A stretch of DNA of 5,688 bases from an uncultured Litorilinea sp. (GTDB taxonomy: Bacteria > Chloroflexota > Anaerolineae > Caldilineales > Caldilineaceae): contig CAMPHP010000249.1 of assembly GCA_946885925.1 (NCBI GenBank), positions 1 through 5,688 of the forward strand. The letters run 5' to 3'. Below the pieces are notes generated by a model. That model worked only from the letters and a program-made list of their open reading frames with translations. It did no database searches and was not told where the DNA came from. Both the position numbers and the translations under genes were made by a program. Positions within the stretch are counted from its first letter, which is position 1, and every line of letters starts with the position of its first letter. Of the stretch, positions 1 through 5,386 are shown in pieces.

Positions 1-279
1 CCACATACCCGCTAGGGTAACAACGAGCATTGTCGCCCGTTCTTCTGCTCCGGGTGCGCCCACGCGCATTCCAAAGAAATCAAATAGTGTCGCTACTACT
101 AGAAATGTCAGTGCTGCCGCCAAACCACAGATTAGTGCGAGTCGCCAAGCCAGTTGTGGATCGCCGATGGCGAGGCCCAACACACCTGTTCCAACCGCGT
201 CAACCTTCCTTAGGGCCGGGAACCCTCTGGGTGGCTTCGAGGAAGATGTCCACCTAAAAATTGTAGGCTTGTCATACAC
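1..279 (-). CDS. N-terminal part of an unrecognised membrane protein, cut by the window edge
   Basis: Read on the minus strand from a GTG at 279-277, the frame stays open for 93 codons to base 1 and continues outside the window. An in-frame TAA lies three codons upstream of that GTG. The first ~28 residues are basic and polar (FRWTSSSKPPRG, LRKVD). A strongly hydrophobic stretch at about residues 45-68 (WRLALICGLAAALTFLVVA) follows and is very probably a transmembrane helix; a polar segment with GAPGAEER comes next, and then LVVTLAG may begin a second helix. I do not recognise the family. The start is uncertain: the 279 GTG lacks a well-placed ribosome site, and GTG 183-181 just before the hydrophobic part is an alternative. 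The gene begins 48 nt after the Nudix stop on the same strand with no terminator between, so cotranscription is plausible. Confidence 0.5.
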   Translation of the reverse strand, partial: MYDKPTIFRWTSSSKPPRGFPALRKVDAVGTGVLGLAIGDPQLAWRLALICGLAAALTFLVVATLFDFFGMRVGAPGAEERATMLVVTLAGMW

Positions 280-327
280 TCCACATTACCACGTCTTTGC
301 GTAACTGATTTGTCAATGTAGAAACGC

Positions 328-891
328 CTATTTAGACGCAGCAGACAGCATCCACAACTTCAACTTTGCCACAAAGCGTCCAAGATGCGGATCGCTATGC
401 GCGAATGGTAGCGCATCCAGAGCAAACCAGCCAATCTGATTGAATTCTTCGCGATCAAACGTTAGCTCTTGAGAACAGTTCCCCTGAAGGAGATACCATA
501 ATGAGACATCTATGTGTCCAGCCGTGTGACCTACTGTTGGCGTAACAGTCAGAAACAGGGGAGCGGGCGAGAGAAAGATCGCTTCAATCCCCAACTCTTC
601 ACGTAACTCGCGGCGTACCGTTGTCTGCGGATGTTCGTTTGGCTCCACATGCCCGCCGCTGGGAAGCCACAACCCAGCCTTCTTGTGATCGACCAGCAAG
701 ACCTTCTCCTGCAACGCATCAAAGAGTACGAAATAGGAAACCAAATGCTGAGGGGGAATGTCTGGCTTCGTAATTCGATAAAGCGGTGCGCCTGAATCGA
801 TCCACACCAATACCTCTTGAATCTGCTCAAGTTCGAGCGCGTCGTAAGGCCGGATCGCGCGTATGCTTTCGGCAAGGATATTACGCATCAT
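328..891 (-). CDS. Nudix hydrolase (MutT-type fold)
   Basis: A 187-residue Nudix hydrolase, a family that cleaves nucleoside diphosphates linked to another moiety using Mg2+ or Mn2+. The Nudix box GX5EX7REUXEEXGU is complete: G80, E86, then R94-E95-L96-R97-E98-E99-L100-G101-I102. E95, E98 and E99 are the expected metal ligands. The preceding strand LWLPSGGHVEPNE (74-86) is typical, and the ~50-residue N-terminal helical region (LELEQIQEVLVW) precedes the fold. The substrate cannot be read from sequence: 8-oxo-dGTP-like nucleotides, ADP-ribose or other dinucleotides are all possible. The start is ATG 891-889 or the adjacent ATG 888-886; an in-frame TGA at 903-901 excludes anything longer. No clear Shine-Dalgarno is visible, so translation may depend on readthrough from the dehydrogenase 68 nt upstream. 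The stop is TAG at 330-328. Confidence 0.93.
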   Translation of the reverse strand: MMRNILAESIRAIRPYDALELEQIQEVLVWIDSGAPLYRITKPDIPPQHLVSYFVLFDALQEKVLLVDHKKAGLWLPSGGHVEPNEHPQTTVRRELREELGIEAIFLSPAPLFLTVTPTVGHTAGHIDVSLWYLLQGNCSQELTFDREEFNQIGWFALDALPFAHSDPHLGRFVAKLKLWMLSAASK

Positions 892-901
892 CGAGTCACG
901 T

Positions 902-946
902 CATCACAGTTAGCAACATCACAGCTAGCAACATCACGGTCAACAA
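902..946. repeat. 15-bp tandem repeat, three copies, in the dehydrogenase-Nudix gap
   Basis: Three head-to-tail 15-bp units: CATCACAGTTAGCAA (902-916), CATCACAGCTAGCAA (917-931) and CATCACGGTCAACAA (932-946). Units 1 and 2 differ at one base; unit 3 differs from unit 2 at three. They occupy most of the 68-nt gap between the dehydrogenase stop and the Nudix start and so lie in the Nudix leader. On the minus strand each unit reads TTG...GTGATG. The role is unknown; it could be simple slippage or an iterated protein or RNA site. Confidence 0.8.
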
Positions 947-959
947 GCTACCTGTTTTA

Positions 960-1970
960 TCAATACCCAAGCTCAGGGTCAATTATCTGTTGCAAGGGTT
1001 CGCCTGCCAAGAAGCGGGTTAGGTTGGCCGCAAAGATCTCTGTAATGCGATTGGCATTATGCGGACTCATGCCACTGGTATGCTGGCTGAGGAGCACGTT
1101 GGGCATACCCCACAAAGGTGAATCTGCTGGCAGCGGCTCTGGCTCAGTCACATCCAACCCTGCCCCGGCAATCCATCCTGCTTGCAGAGCTTGAATGAGT
1201 GCATTCGGGTCAATCGACGCGCCACGCCCGACATTGTAAATATAGGCAGTTGGACGCATGGCACGCAGTTCTGCCATGCCGATAAAACGATTGGTCTCCT
1301 CTGTCAGCGGCAGGCAGAGTGCCACATGGTCAGCCTCGCCCAGTGCCGTGTTCAAGTCGCTGGTTGCATAGACCTTTTCGACATGGGGCGCAGGCTTGCC
1401 ACTGCGGCGCACCCCTGTGACGCGCATACCGAGCGCTTCGGCCTTGCGTGCCAGTGTGCCGCCAATATCGCCTAAACCGATGACACAGAGCGTCTGCCCA
1501 CTTAGCTCAAATTTCTTCTGCATCACCTCGTTTTGGACTTGACGCCGCTCGCTTTGGGCGCGAATGAAGATATGCAGCCCTGTGGCAAAGGCCAGCATTT
1601 GGCTGAGAATGACTTCGGAGATAGGATCGCCATGCGCTCCCGATGCATTGGTGAGGAGCACATTCCGTTCTGGCAGTCCTGCTCGCAACAGCCGCTCTAC
1701 CCCAGCCGTACCTGCCTGCACCCACTGTAGCTTCTGCGCGGCTTCTAGCGCAGCAGAGGGAAAGTGCTTGCTAAAAATCACTTGAGCAGCAGGGGCCGCC
1801 TCTAGCCACTCTGCATCCTCCTTAACAACGCGGAAATCTACACTGGAAAACTCCTCACGCAGGCGCTTTAGGTTGGCATCACCAATATCTTCACCAATGA
1901 GGACGGTCAAGGTTGAAGTTGCAGTAGATTTGGAAGTAGACTTAGAAGTTGATTTGGCAGCAGACATCAT
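960..1970 (-). CDS. D-2-hydroxyacid dehydrogenase (NAD(P)-dependent, GRHPR/phosphoglycerate-dehydrogenase-like)
   Basis: A 336-residue D-isomer-specific 2-hydroxyacid dehydrogenase, which interconverts 2-keto acids and D-2-hydroxyacids in the cytoplasm. The Rossmann motif is GLGDIG (G165, G167, G170). The catalytic triad is visible: R249 in NVGRG, E278 in DVTEPEPLP, H297 in SQHTSG. The usual Pro before the histidine is Gln here. After the second Rossmann strand the residues are R188-R189-S190 rather than an acidic residue, which suggests NADPH over NADH (inference). The true substrate (glyoxylate, hydroxypyruvate or another keto acid) cannot be told. I chose ATG 1970 (or the adjacent ATG 1967) because AGGG lies 5 nt upstream and the family fold begins ~20 residues later. 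A longer frame back to 2087 would run through the terminator of the preceding gene. Residues 6-20 are a low-complexity Lys/Ser/Thr tail. Confidence 0.92.
   Translation of the reverse strand: MMSAAKSTSKSTSKSTATSTLTVLIGEDIGDANLKRLREEFSSVDFRVVKEDAEWLEAAPAAQVIFSKHFPSAALEAAQKLQWVQAGTAGVERLLRAGLPERNVLLTNASGAHGDPISEVILSQMLAFATGLHIFIRAQSERRQVQNEVMQKKFELSGQTLCVIGLGDIGGTLARKAEALGMRVTGVRRSGKPAPHVEKVYATSDLNTALGEADHVALCLPLTEETNRFIGMAELRAMRPTAYIYNVGRGASIDPNALIQALQAGWIAGAGLDVTEPEPLPADSPLWGMPNVLLSQHTSGMSPHNANRITEIFAANLTRFLAGEPLQQIIDPELGY
1920..1955 (-). repeat. 12-bp in-frame tandem repeat encoding a K-S-T-S tail
   Basis: Within the dehydrogenase start, three 12-bp units encode KSTS, KSTS, KSTA (residues 6-17), followed by TST. 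The units differ mostly at synonymous positions (AAATCAACTTCT, AAGTCTACTTCC, AAATCTACTGCA). The segment lies ahead of the first beta strand (LTVLIGED), so it is a disordered N-terminal extension rather than part of the fold. It looks like replication-slippage expansion and could vary in length between strains. Confidence 0.75.
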
Positions 1971-2025
1971 AGCATCCCTGTCTAGTTGGCAGGCGGATCG
2001 AGTCAAAAGATTAGATTTGGCAGCA
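1951..2025. repeat. 12-bp direct repeat pair GATTTGGCAGCA around the dehydrogenase start
   Basis: An exact 12-bp word GATTTGGCAGCA occurs at 1951-1962 (inside codons 4-7 of the dehydrogenase) and again at 2014-2025 (abutting the U-tract of the upstream terminator), 63 bp apart. The pair brackets the ribosome site and start codon. It may be an old local duplication or a paired binding site; nothing else in the sequence decides between them. Confidence 0.6.
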
Positions 2026-2056
2026 AAAAGGGGCGTGGCCCATGCCGCCGCCCCTT
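2025..2056 (-). terminator. Intrinsic terminator of the LysM-hydrolase gene
   Basis: On the minus strand, AAGGGGCG (2056-2049) pairs perfectly with CGCCCCTT (2035-2028). A nested GGC/GCC pair sits in the 13-nt loop, and the stem runs into TTTTTG. The hairpin begins 70 nt past the hydrolase stop and ends 55 nt before the dehydrogenase start, so it separates the two transcription units. There is no T-run on the plus-strand side. Confidence 0.85.
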
Positions 2057-2125
2057 CACCTATACCACGAGATTGGTCAGTCGCCAATCGCCCGCTTGGC
2101 TGTAGCTACGAAATGCAAGCACTCC

Positions 2126-3523
2126 TTACCCTTGGGGAAGCCCCGTTGGTGCATTCTTTACATGCTTGTCGAAGAAGTCTACTGACCGTTGTAAGGCTGT
2201 ACCCAGGTTGGCCGAGATATTGTGGTCATCGCCCGGATAGGTGTAATACTCAGCCGTTTTCCCCGCAGCCAAAATCTCTTTGTATAGCAATTCGGAGAAA
2301 AGTATTGGTACATCGCCATCTTCGGTACCATGATGAAGCTGTATGGGCGCGGTGAGATCCTCTAGAAAGCTATTGGCGGAGATCGAGGCCCAGAACTCTG
2401 GGTTCTCGTCTGGCGTGCCATACTGTTCTACCAACACCTCACGCCAGCGTCGTGAGCGTTGCGGGATTGAAGAAGGAGGTCTGTTTCGCCGTGTCCATGA
2501 TTCAAGCAAGTCCGGATAGGAAGCGACTACACCCGCCCAGATTACGCCCGCTTTGATGTCATCGCGCACCACCATCGCCCTCGCTGTGATATAACCACCC
2601 ATCGAGTGACCCCACAGCCCCAAACGGTTTGGATCCGCGTCGGCGTAGGCTTTAATCGAGGAGATGGCATTGAGCACGTCGATGGTATACCCAGGGTCGC
2701 TATAAGCACCTACGGCATCCCCCTCGGAGTCTGCATGGCCGCGATAGTCGGGCCGGAGGACAATATAGCCATTGGCTGCAAAGGCATCTTGGTAAGCAAT
2801 GTATCGCTCGGTGGGCCGGTAGACAGTGGGTGCAATATAACCGTGGTTAAAGACCACCACGGGCCAACCTGTTGCTGGTTTGGTGCCAATGGGCACGGTC
2901 ATGTAAGCATAGATCTTGAGTCCCTCGGACTGGTAAGAGACCAGATAGCGATTATAGTTGCTCCCTGCACTTAATGTTTGTTCGATCACGATGGGGCTAC
3001 CAGGATATTCCTGGCTGCGTAGATATTCAATGGTGAGTGGATGGGGTCCACCCGGCTCCATGCGCTTGGCCCACTGCTCCTCAAGCGTAGGTTCATCATC
3101 CTCGCCCGGAGTCGTGGCAGTGGTACTTGTGGCAGTAATGCTGTTCGTCGCCTGTGCTGTTGATGTTGCTGACGTAGTTTCTTGGGCTGAAGGGGCTGGT
3201 GCTGATCCCCCATCGGATTGCACAGCCGTACTGCTTGTCGAGATGCATAGCTTCCAGCCTACTGCAATGATGTTCGGGTCATCAATGCGCGCAAAGGTGT
3301 TGTCAATCGCCGCAGCCGCGTTGGTGGCTGTCACGATTTGGGAAAAGGCTTGCTGGTCACCCAACTCTCGGCCAGAGATTACGGATAATGTTTCGCCAGC
3401 CTGGACAAAGACCGTGCGCGAACAAGCCGCGGTTTGGCCCAAGGCTGTACTAGGTACCAGGGTTGCAACCAACAGCGCCATCAGCAGAAGGTTTGCCAGT
3501 CGTTTATGGTTGTGTGTGGACAT
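2126..3523 (-). CDS. Secreted LysM-domain alpha/beta hydrolase (S9 prolyl-oligopeptidase-like)
   Basis: A 465-residue exported protein. Residues 1-29 form a signal peptide (basic NHKR, hydrophobic LLLMALLVATLV, likely cleavage after ALG). Residues ~36-95 resemble a degenerate LysM domain (VQAGETLSVIS ... DDPNIIAVGWKLCIS), which would bind peptidoglycan or chitin-like glycans; C34 and C93 frame it and could form a disulfide. A Ser/Thr/Ala-rich linker (~96-145) leads to an alpha/beta-hydrolase domain (~165-456): oxyanion-type HGY (227-229), RGHADS (261-266), nucleophile S307 in GHSMGG, acid D402 in HGTEDGDVP, and H434 in GDDHN. No beta-propeller is present. The family includes peptidases and esterases, so the substrate is undetermined. 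The ribosome site is weak (GGAG 13-14 nt upstream of the ATG). The gene is monocistronic between its own promoter and terminator. Confidence 0.9.
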   Translation of the reverse strand: MSTHNHKRLANLLLMALLVATLVPSTALGQTAACSRTVFVQAGETLSVISGRELGDQQAFSQIVTATNAAAAIDNTFARIDDPNIIAVGWKLCISTSSTAVQSDGGSAPAPSAQETTSATSTAQATNSITATSTTATTPGEDDEPTLEEQWAKRMEPGGPHPLTIEYLRSQEYPGSPIVIEQTLSAGSNYNRYLVSYQSEGLKIYAYMTVPIGTKPATGWPVVVFNHGYIAPTVYRPTERYIAYQDAFAANGYIVLRPDYRGHADSEGDAVGAYSDPGYTIDVLNAISSIKAYADADPNRLGLWGHSMGGYITARAMVVRDDIKAGVIWAGVVASYPDLLESWTRRNRPPSSIPQRSRRWREVLVEQYGTPDENPEFWASISANSFLEDLTAPIQLHHGTEDGDVPILFSELLYKEILAAGKTAEYYTYPGDDHNISANLGTALQRSVDFFDKHVKNAPTGLPQG

Positions 3524-3592
3524 AGTTGTGAAGAAATCTCCCCATCCAAAGTATTCTGCCGTTTCGAACGCCTTCAGATCTCGCTGTGTAGG

Positions 3593-3622
3593 TGGACAGC
3601 CTATTTATACGCAAGCTGTCCA
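3593..3622. promoter_or_regulatory. Inverted repeat bracketing the -10 box: candidate operator
   Basis: TGGACAGC (3593-3600) and GCTGTCCA (3615-3622) are a perfect 8-bp inverted repeat with a 14-bp spacer containing the -10 hexamer. The arm centres are 22 bp apart, about two helical turns, as expected for a dimeric repressor reaching across one DNA face. One arm lies in the promoter spacer and the other at the predicted start point, so binding should block RNA polymerase. No regulator gene is visible in the window. Confidence 0.68.
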
Positions 3623-3632
3623 TTTCTGTAAA
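3604..3632 (-). promoter_or_regulatory. Sigma70-type promoter of the LysM-hydrolase gene
   Basis: On the minus strand, -35 TTTACA (3632-3627, 5/6 to consensus) and -10 TATAAA (3609-3604, 5/6) are separated by exactly 17 bp. Transcription would begin near 3597, giving a 5' leader of about 74 nt before the ATG at 3523. This is the clearest promoter in the window on either strand. Confidence 0.82.
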
Positions 3633-3961
3633 GCGTTCTGCAAGGAGCACATCTCTGCAAAGAGCAATAGATTCAATCATTGCATCTTCACCATGTCTGT
3701 ATCGCTCACCCTTTTGCTTTCTTTTTGTGAAAACGGGCAGAAAAGGAGCTTTCTAGGCAAAAACGATTCAGAGCCTTCCTATTCTATTCAATAAAGTGCG
3801 ATTGTGGCTGAGAATTTGATAAGAATTTATGAGCAGGAATGCTGAAGCTATGACGCAGGCCATAATAACAGGGCCACAACAAGGTAAGGCATAGCTAAGT
3901 CTAGTACCTGATATAGGCCTCTATAGCTTTGCAGATATACTCAAAAGCACGCAAATTCCAG

Positions 3962-3986
3962 AGCGGCGTACTCTAGTTATGCCGCT
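3962..3986. repeat. 9-bp-arm hairpin in the intergenic region
   Basis: AGCGGCGTA (3962-3970) pairs with TATGCCGCT (3978-3986), with one G-U pair on the plus strand and a 7-nt loop CTCTAGT. No U-run follows on either strand, so it is a poor intrinsic terminator. It could be a protein-binding palindrome or an RNA stem of an undetected transcript. Confidence 0.5.
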
Positions 3987-4034
3987 GAATTGTTCCTTGT
4001 GTAGATGTATCTTTTGACCTACCCGATTTTTCTA

Positions 4035-4059
4035 CCCTAACCCATCGACCCCGCCGCCC
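4035..4059 (-). other. Potential G-quadruplex upstream of the PfpI gene
   Basis: The minus strand has four G-runs in the order GGG, GGGG, GGG, GGG, separated by 4, 5 and 3 nt. This fits the canonical G3+N1-7 pattern. On the plus strand it reads as C-runs at 4035-4037, 4041-4043, 4049-4052 and 4057-4059. Another C-run at 4022-4024 could supply a spare G-tract. It lies ~195 bp upstream of the PfpI start. Confidence 0.7.
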
Positions 4060-4103
4060 GCCAGTGTCATACTATAGCTAACAAGGGACCAATTGGACGC
4101 TAA

Positions 4104-4139
4104 TGTCAGGGCTATCCAGAATAGCTCGACCGCATGACA
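4104..4139. repeat. Nested inverted repeat upstream of the PfpI gene
   Basis: Outer arms TGTCA (4104-4108) and TGACA (4135-4139) enclose an inner stem GCTAT (4111-4115) / ATAGC (4121-4125) with loop CCAGA. It lies 114 bp upstream of the PfpI start and could be a leader structure or a regulator site. The arms are short, so chance is possible. Confidence 0.35.
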
Positions 4140-4252
4140 AGTCGGCGCTAGCGTTCAATGCACCCGCAGCGGACAGAATCCGCTAGATGCCAGGGCAGAA
4201 ACGAAGCCTTAATAGCAGATAACTGTATGGCAAATAGAGGAAGGAAGGTACT

Positions 4253-4831
4253 ATGCAAAACTTCAACAGCCAGCAAAACCTAAATGGTAAGAGGGTTGCA
4301 ATTCTAGTCGAGGATGGGTTTGAGCAAATCGAACTTACCTCACCCAAGCAGGCGCTAGAGCAAGCTGGAGCCAAAGCCGAAATCGTTTCACCAAAACACG
4401 ATAAGGTAAAGGGATGGGATCACACCAACTGGGGCCAAGAGTTCCCGGTGGACATTCCCCTCGAGCAAGCCAATCCGAATAACTACGATGCGCTGTTGTT
4501 ACCCGGTGGAGTCATGAACCCGGATAAACTGCGCATGAACCAACAGGCAGTCCAGTTTGTACGCAATTTCTTTGAACAGAACAAGCCAATAGCCTCCATC
4601 TGTCATGGCCCGTGGATGCTGGTCGAGGCTGATATTGCCAGGGGTCGCAAGCTCACTTCATATCCTTCCATCAAGACGGATGTGAAGAATGCAGGTGGTA
4701 ACTGGGTGGATCAAGAAGTGGTCGTGGACCAAGGGATTGTTACAAGTCGCAGCCCAGCAGATCTGCCAGCCTTCAACCAGAAAGTGATTGAGGAGTTTGC
4801 CGAGGGGCAACATGCACGGCAGCGGGTCTAG
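4253..4831 (+). CDS. PfpI/DJ-1 superfamily protein (general stress protein 18 / YhbO-like)
   Basis: A 192-residue member of the class I glutamine-amidotransferase-like PfpI/DJ-1 family, cytoplasmic proteins linked to stress protection. Family members have been described as peptidases, chaperones and glyoxal-adduct deglycases; the deglycase role is debated. The nucleophile elbow is ASICHGPW with C117 and H118. The early DGFEQIEL supplies the conserved glutamate (probably E24) that lowers the cysteine pKa, and LLLPGG (81-86) is the usual strand-loop. The 12-residue polar N-terminus (MQNFNSQQNLNG) is an extension before the first beta strand. The start ATG 4253 follows a strong purine-rich ribosome site, AGAGGAAGGAAGG (4236-4248), 4 nt away. 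The next gene on the strand is the CsbD stress protein 250 nt on, so both may belong to one stress response, although hairpins lie between them. Confidence 0.93.
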   Translation: MQNFNSQQNLNGKRVAILVEDGFEQIELTSPKQALEQAGAKAEIVSPKHDKVKGWDHTNWGQEFPVDIPLEQANPNNYDALLLPGGVMNPDKLRMNQQAVQFVRNFFEQNKPIASICHGPWMLVEADIARGRKLTSYPSIKTDVKNAGGNWVDQEVVVDQGIVTSRSPADLPAFNQKVIEEFAEGQHARQRV

Positions 4832-4857
4832 CCCGCACATCGAGAGACATCTCTCGA
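4822..4857 (+). terminator. Two adjacent hairpins at the end of the PfpI gene
   Basis: GCGGG (4822-4826) / CCCGC (4832-4836) spans the TAG stop codon with a 5-nt loop. TCGAGAG (4840-4846) / CTCTCGA (4851-4857) follows with loop ACAT. The second stem is perfect over 7 bp, but AAGTCG follows rather than a U-run. This may be a Rho-type or weak terminator, or a stabilising 3' structure; it is not a classical intrinsic terminator. Confidence 0.45.
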
Positions 4858-4966
4858 AAGTCGAGTTTGTACTGGGATTGGTAGTATCTCACTGCTACCT
4901 GTACCATCAACTGAGTTGGCACAGAGGCGTGAGTTGATATAGATGTGGTGAATGCTTTGTACTTAA

Positions 4967-4988
4967 CTACTGTACTGTGCTACTGTAC
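4967..4988. repeat. 9-bp direct repeat CTACTGTAC upstream of the CsbD gene
   Basis: CTACTGTAC occurs at 4967-4975 and 4980-4988, 13 bp start to start, about 95-115 bp before the CsbD ATG. A related inverted pair GGTAG (4880-4884) / CTACC (4895-4899) lies further upstream. These are the only ordered elements I see in the 250-nt gap, where no convincing promoter is visible. They could be activator sites. Confidence 0.4.
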
Positions 4989-5070
4989 CGGGCATCTCCA
5001 CCATAGTTAGAACGAAGTCCGTACCTGTCACAATGCTCACCCGAGTAATCTAGCAGGATGGACCCAGCAA

Positions 5071-5075
5071 AGGAG
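5071..5075 (+). promoter_or_regulatory. Ribosome binding site that sets the CsbD start
   Basis: AGGAG lies 6 nt before ATG 5082 and 3 nt before ATG 5079. The spacing favours 5082 and argues against the ATG at 5058, which would add a non-homologous MDPAKERM segment containing the ribosome site itself. Confidence 0.8.
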
Positions 5076-5081
5076 AGAATG

Positions 5082-5294
5082 ATGAACGCCGATATTTTTA
5101 AGGGTCAATGGAAGCAGTTGCGCGGTAGGATTCAACAGAAGTGGGGTGACCTCACCGATGATGATCTGGACCGCATTCAAGGCTCCCAGACAGAGTTTGA
5201 GGGTCTCTTGCAGGAACGCTATGGCTACACCAAGGAGCGTGCCCGTCAAGAAGTAAATGACTTCCTCATGGCTACTGAGACCCATCGGAGATAA
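5082..5294 (+). CDS. CsbD-family small stress-response protein
   Basis: A 70-residue protein matching the CsbD family in both length and pattern. The hallmark start N-x-D-x-F-K-G-Q-W-K-Q-L-R-G-R is at residues 2-16, followed by the W-G-D-L-T-D-D-D-L block (24-33), the helical LLQERYGY turn (44-51) and KERARQEV (53-60). Such proteins are small, highly charged and soluble, are expressed under general stress (sigma-B in Bacillus; YjbJ in E. coli), and have no known enzymatic activity. The fold is a small helical bundle. ATG 5082 is preferred for its ribosome site; ATG 5079 would add one Met. The gene ends at TAA 5292-5294 and its transcript should end at the terminator ~92 nt downstream. It lies 250 nt after the PfpI gene on the same strand, so the pair reads as a stress-protection locus. 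Confidence 0.92.
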   Translation: MNADIFKGQWKQLRGRIQQKWGDLTDDDLDRIQGSQTEFEGLLQERYGYTKERARQEVNDFLMATETHRR

Positions 5295-5319
5295 TCACTC
5301 CGTTGCACCGGCATAGGTA

Positions 5320-5359
5320 AGTCACTCACAAACCGGCGTTTGGCTTCGCCAGAGTGACT
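5320..5359 (+). repeat. Long stem-loop in the CsbD 3' untranslated region
   Basis: AGTCACTC (5320-5327) and GAGTGACT (5352-5359) pair perfectly over 8 bp. Inside the 24-nt loop either GGCG/CGCC (5335-5338 with 5347-5350) or TGGC/GCCA (5341-5344 with 5348-5351) can form, giving a two-tier or switchable structure. No U-run follows. With the terminator 27 nt later, it makes the tail of the CsbD mRNA highly structured. Confidence 0.55.
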
Positions 5360-5386
5360 AGGACACCAACCGAGCTAAGCTAATAA

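Larger units (their letters stand above)
3524..4252. other. 729-bp divergent intergenic region
   Basis: No supportable gene is present. The left end holds the hydrolase leader, promoter and operator-like repeat. The middle (about 3633-3960) is AT-rich with no clear signal beyond an imperfect 11-bp doublet around AGAATTT (about 3811-3832). The right part holds two inverted repeats and a G-quadruplex motif. No promoter with both boxes convincing could be found for the plus-strand PfpI gene; weak hexamers such as TTGGAC (4093) with CAGAAT (18-bp gap) exist. Confidence 0.7.

Noticed and set aside
211..233. Second G-quadruplex candidate on the plus strand
   Set aside because: Only three GGG runs, with one loop of 8 nt, so it fails the canonical pattern.
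1979..2006. Promoter TTGACT / TAGACA (16-bp gap) for the dehydrogenase
   Set aside because: The -10 matches only 3 of 6, and the implied start point would fall inside the ribosome binding site.
1971..2087. N-terminal extension of the dehydrogenase to ATG 2087
   Set aside because: The extra 39 codons would be translated through the intrinsic terminator of the upstream gene and resemble no dehydrogenase N-terminus. AGGG sits properly before ATG 1970.
3509..3685. A ~58-codon minus-strand frame overlapping the hydrolase start (begins MIESIALCRD)
   Set aside because: It contains the well-formed promoter and palindrome, has only a weak ribosome site, and its length is within chance expectation.
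2958..3794. A 278-codon plus-strand open frame
   Set aside because: It is antisense to the LysM-hydrolase gene over most of its length, has no recognisable domain or ribosome site, and crosses the hydrolase promoter. The minus-strand frame has a signal peptide and full catalytic triad.
4104..4180. tRNA-like or riboswitch-like region upstream of the PfpI gene
   Set aside because: GTTCAATGC resembles a T-arm, but no acceptor or anticodon stem can be built. Only a short nested hairpin is supported.
5058..5081. Earlier ATG start for the CsbD protein
   Set aside because: It would put the AGGAG ribosome site inside the coding region and add residues that the family lacks.
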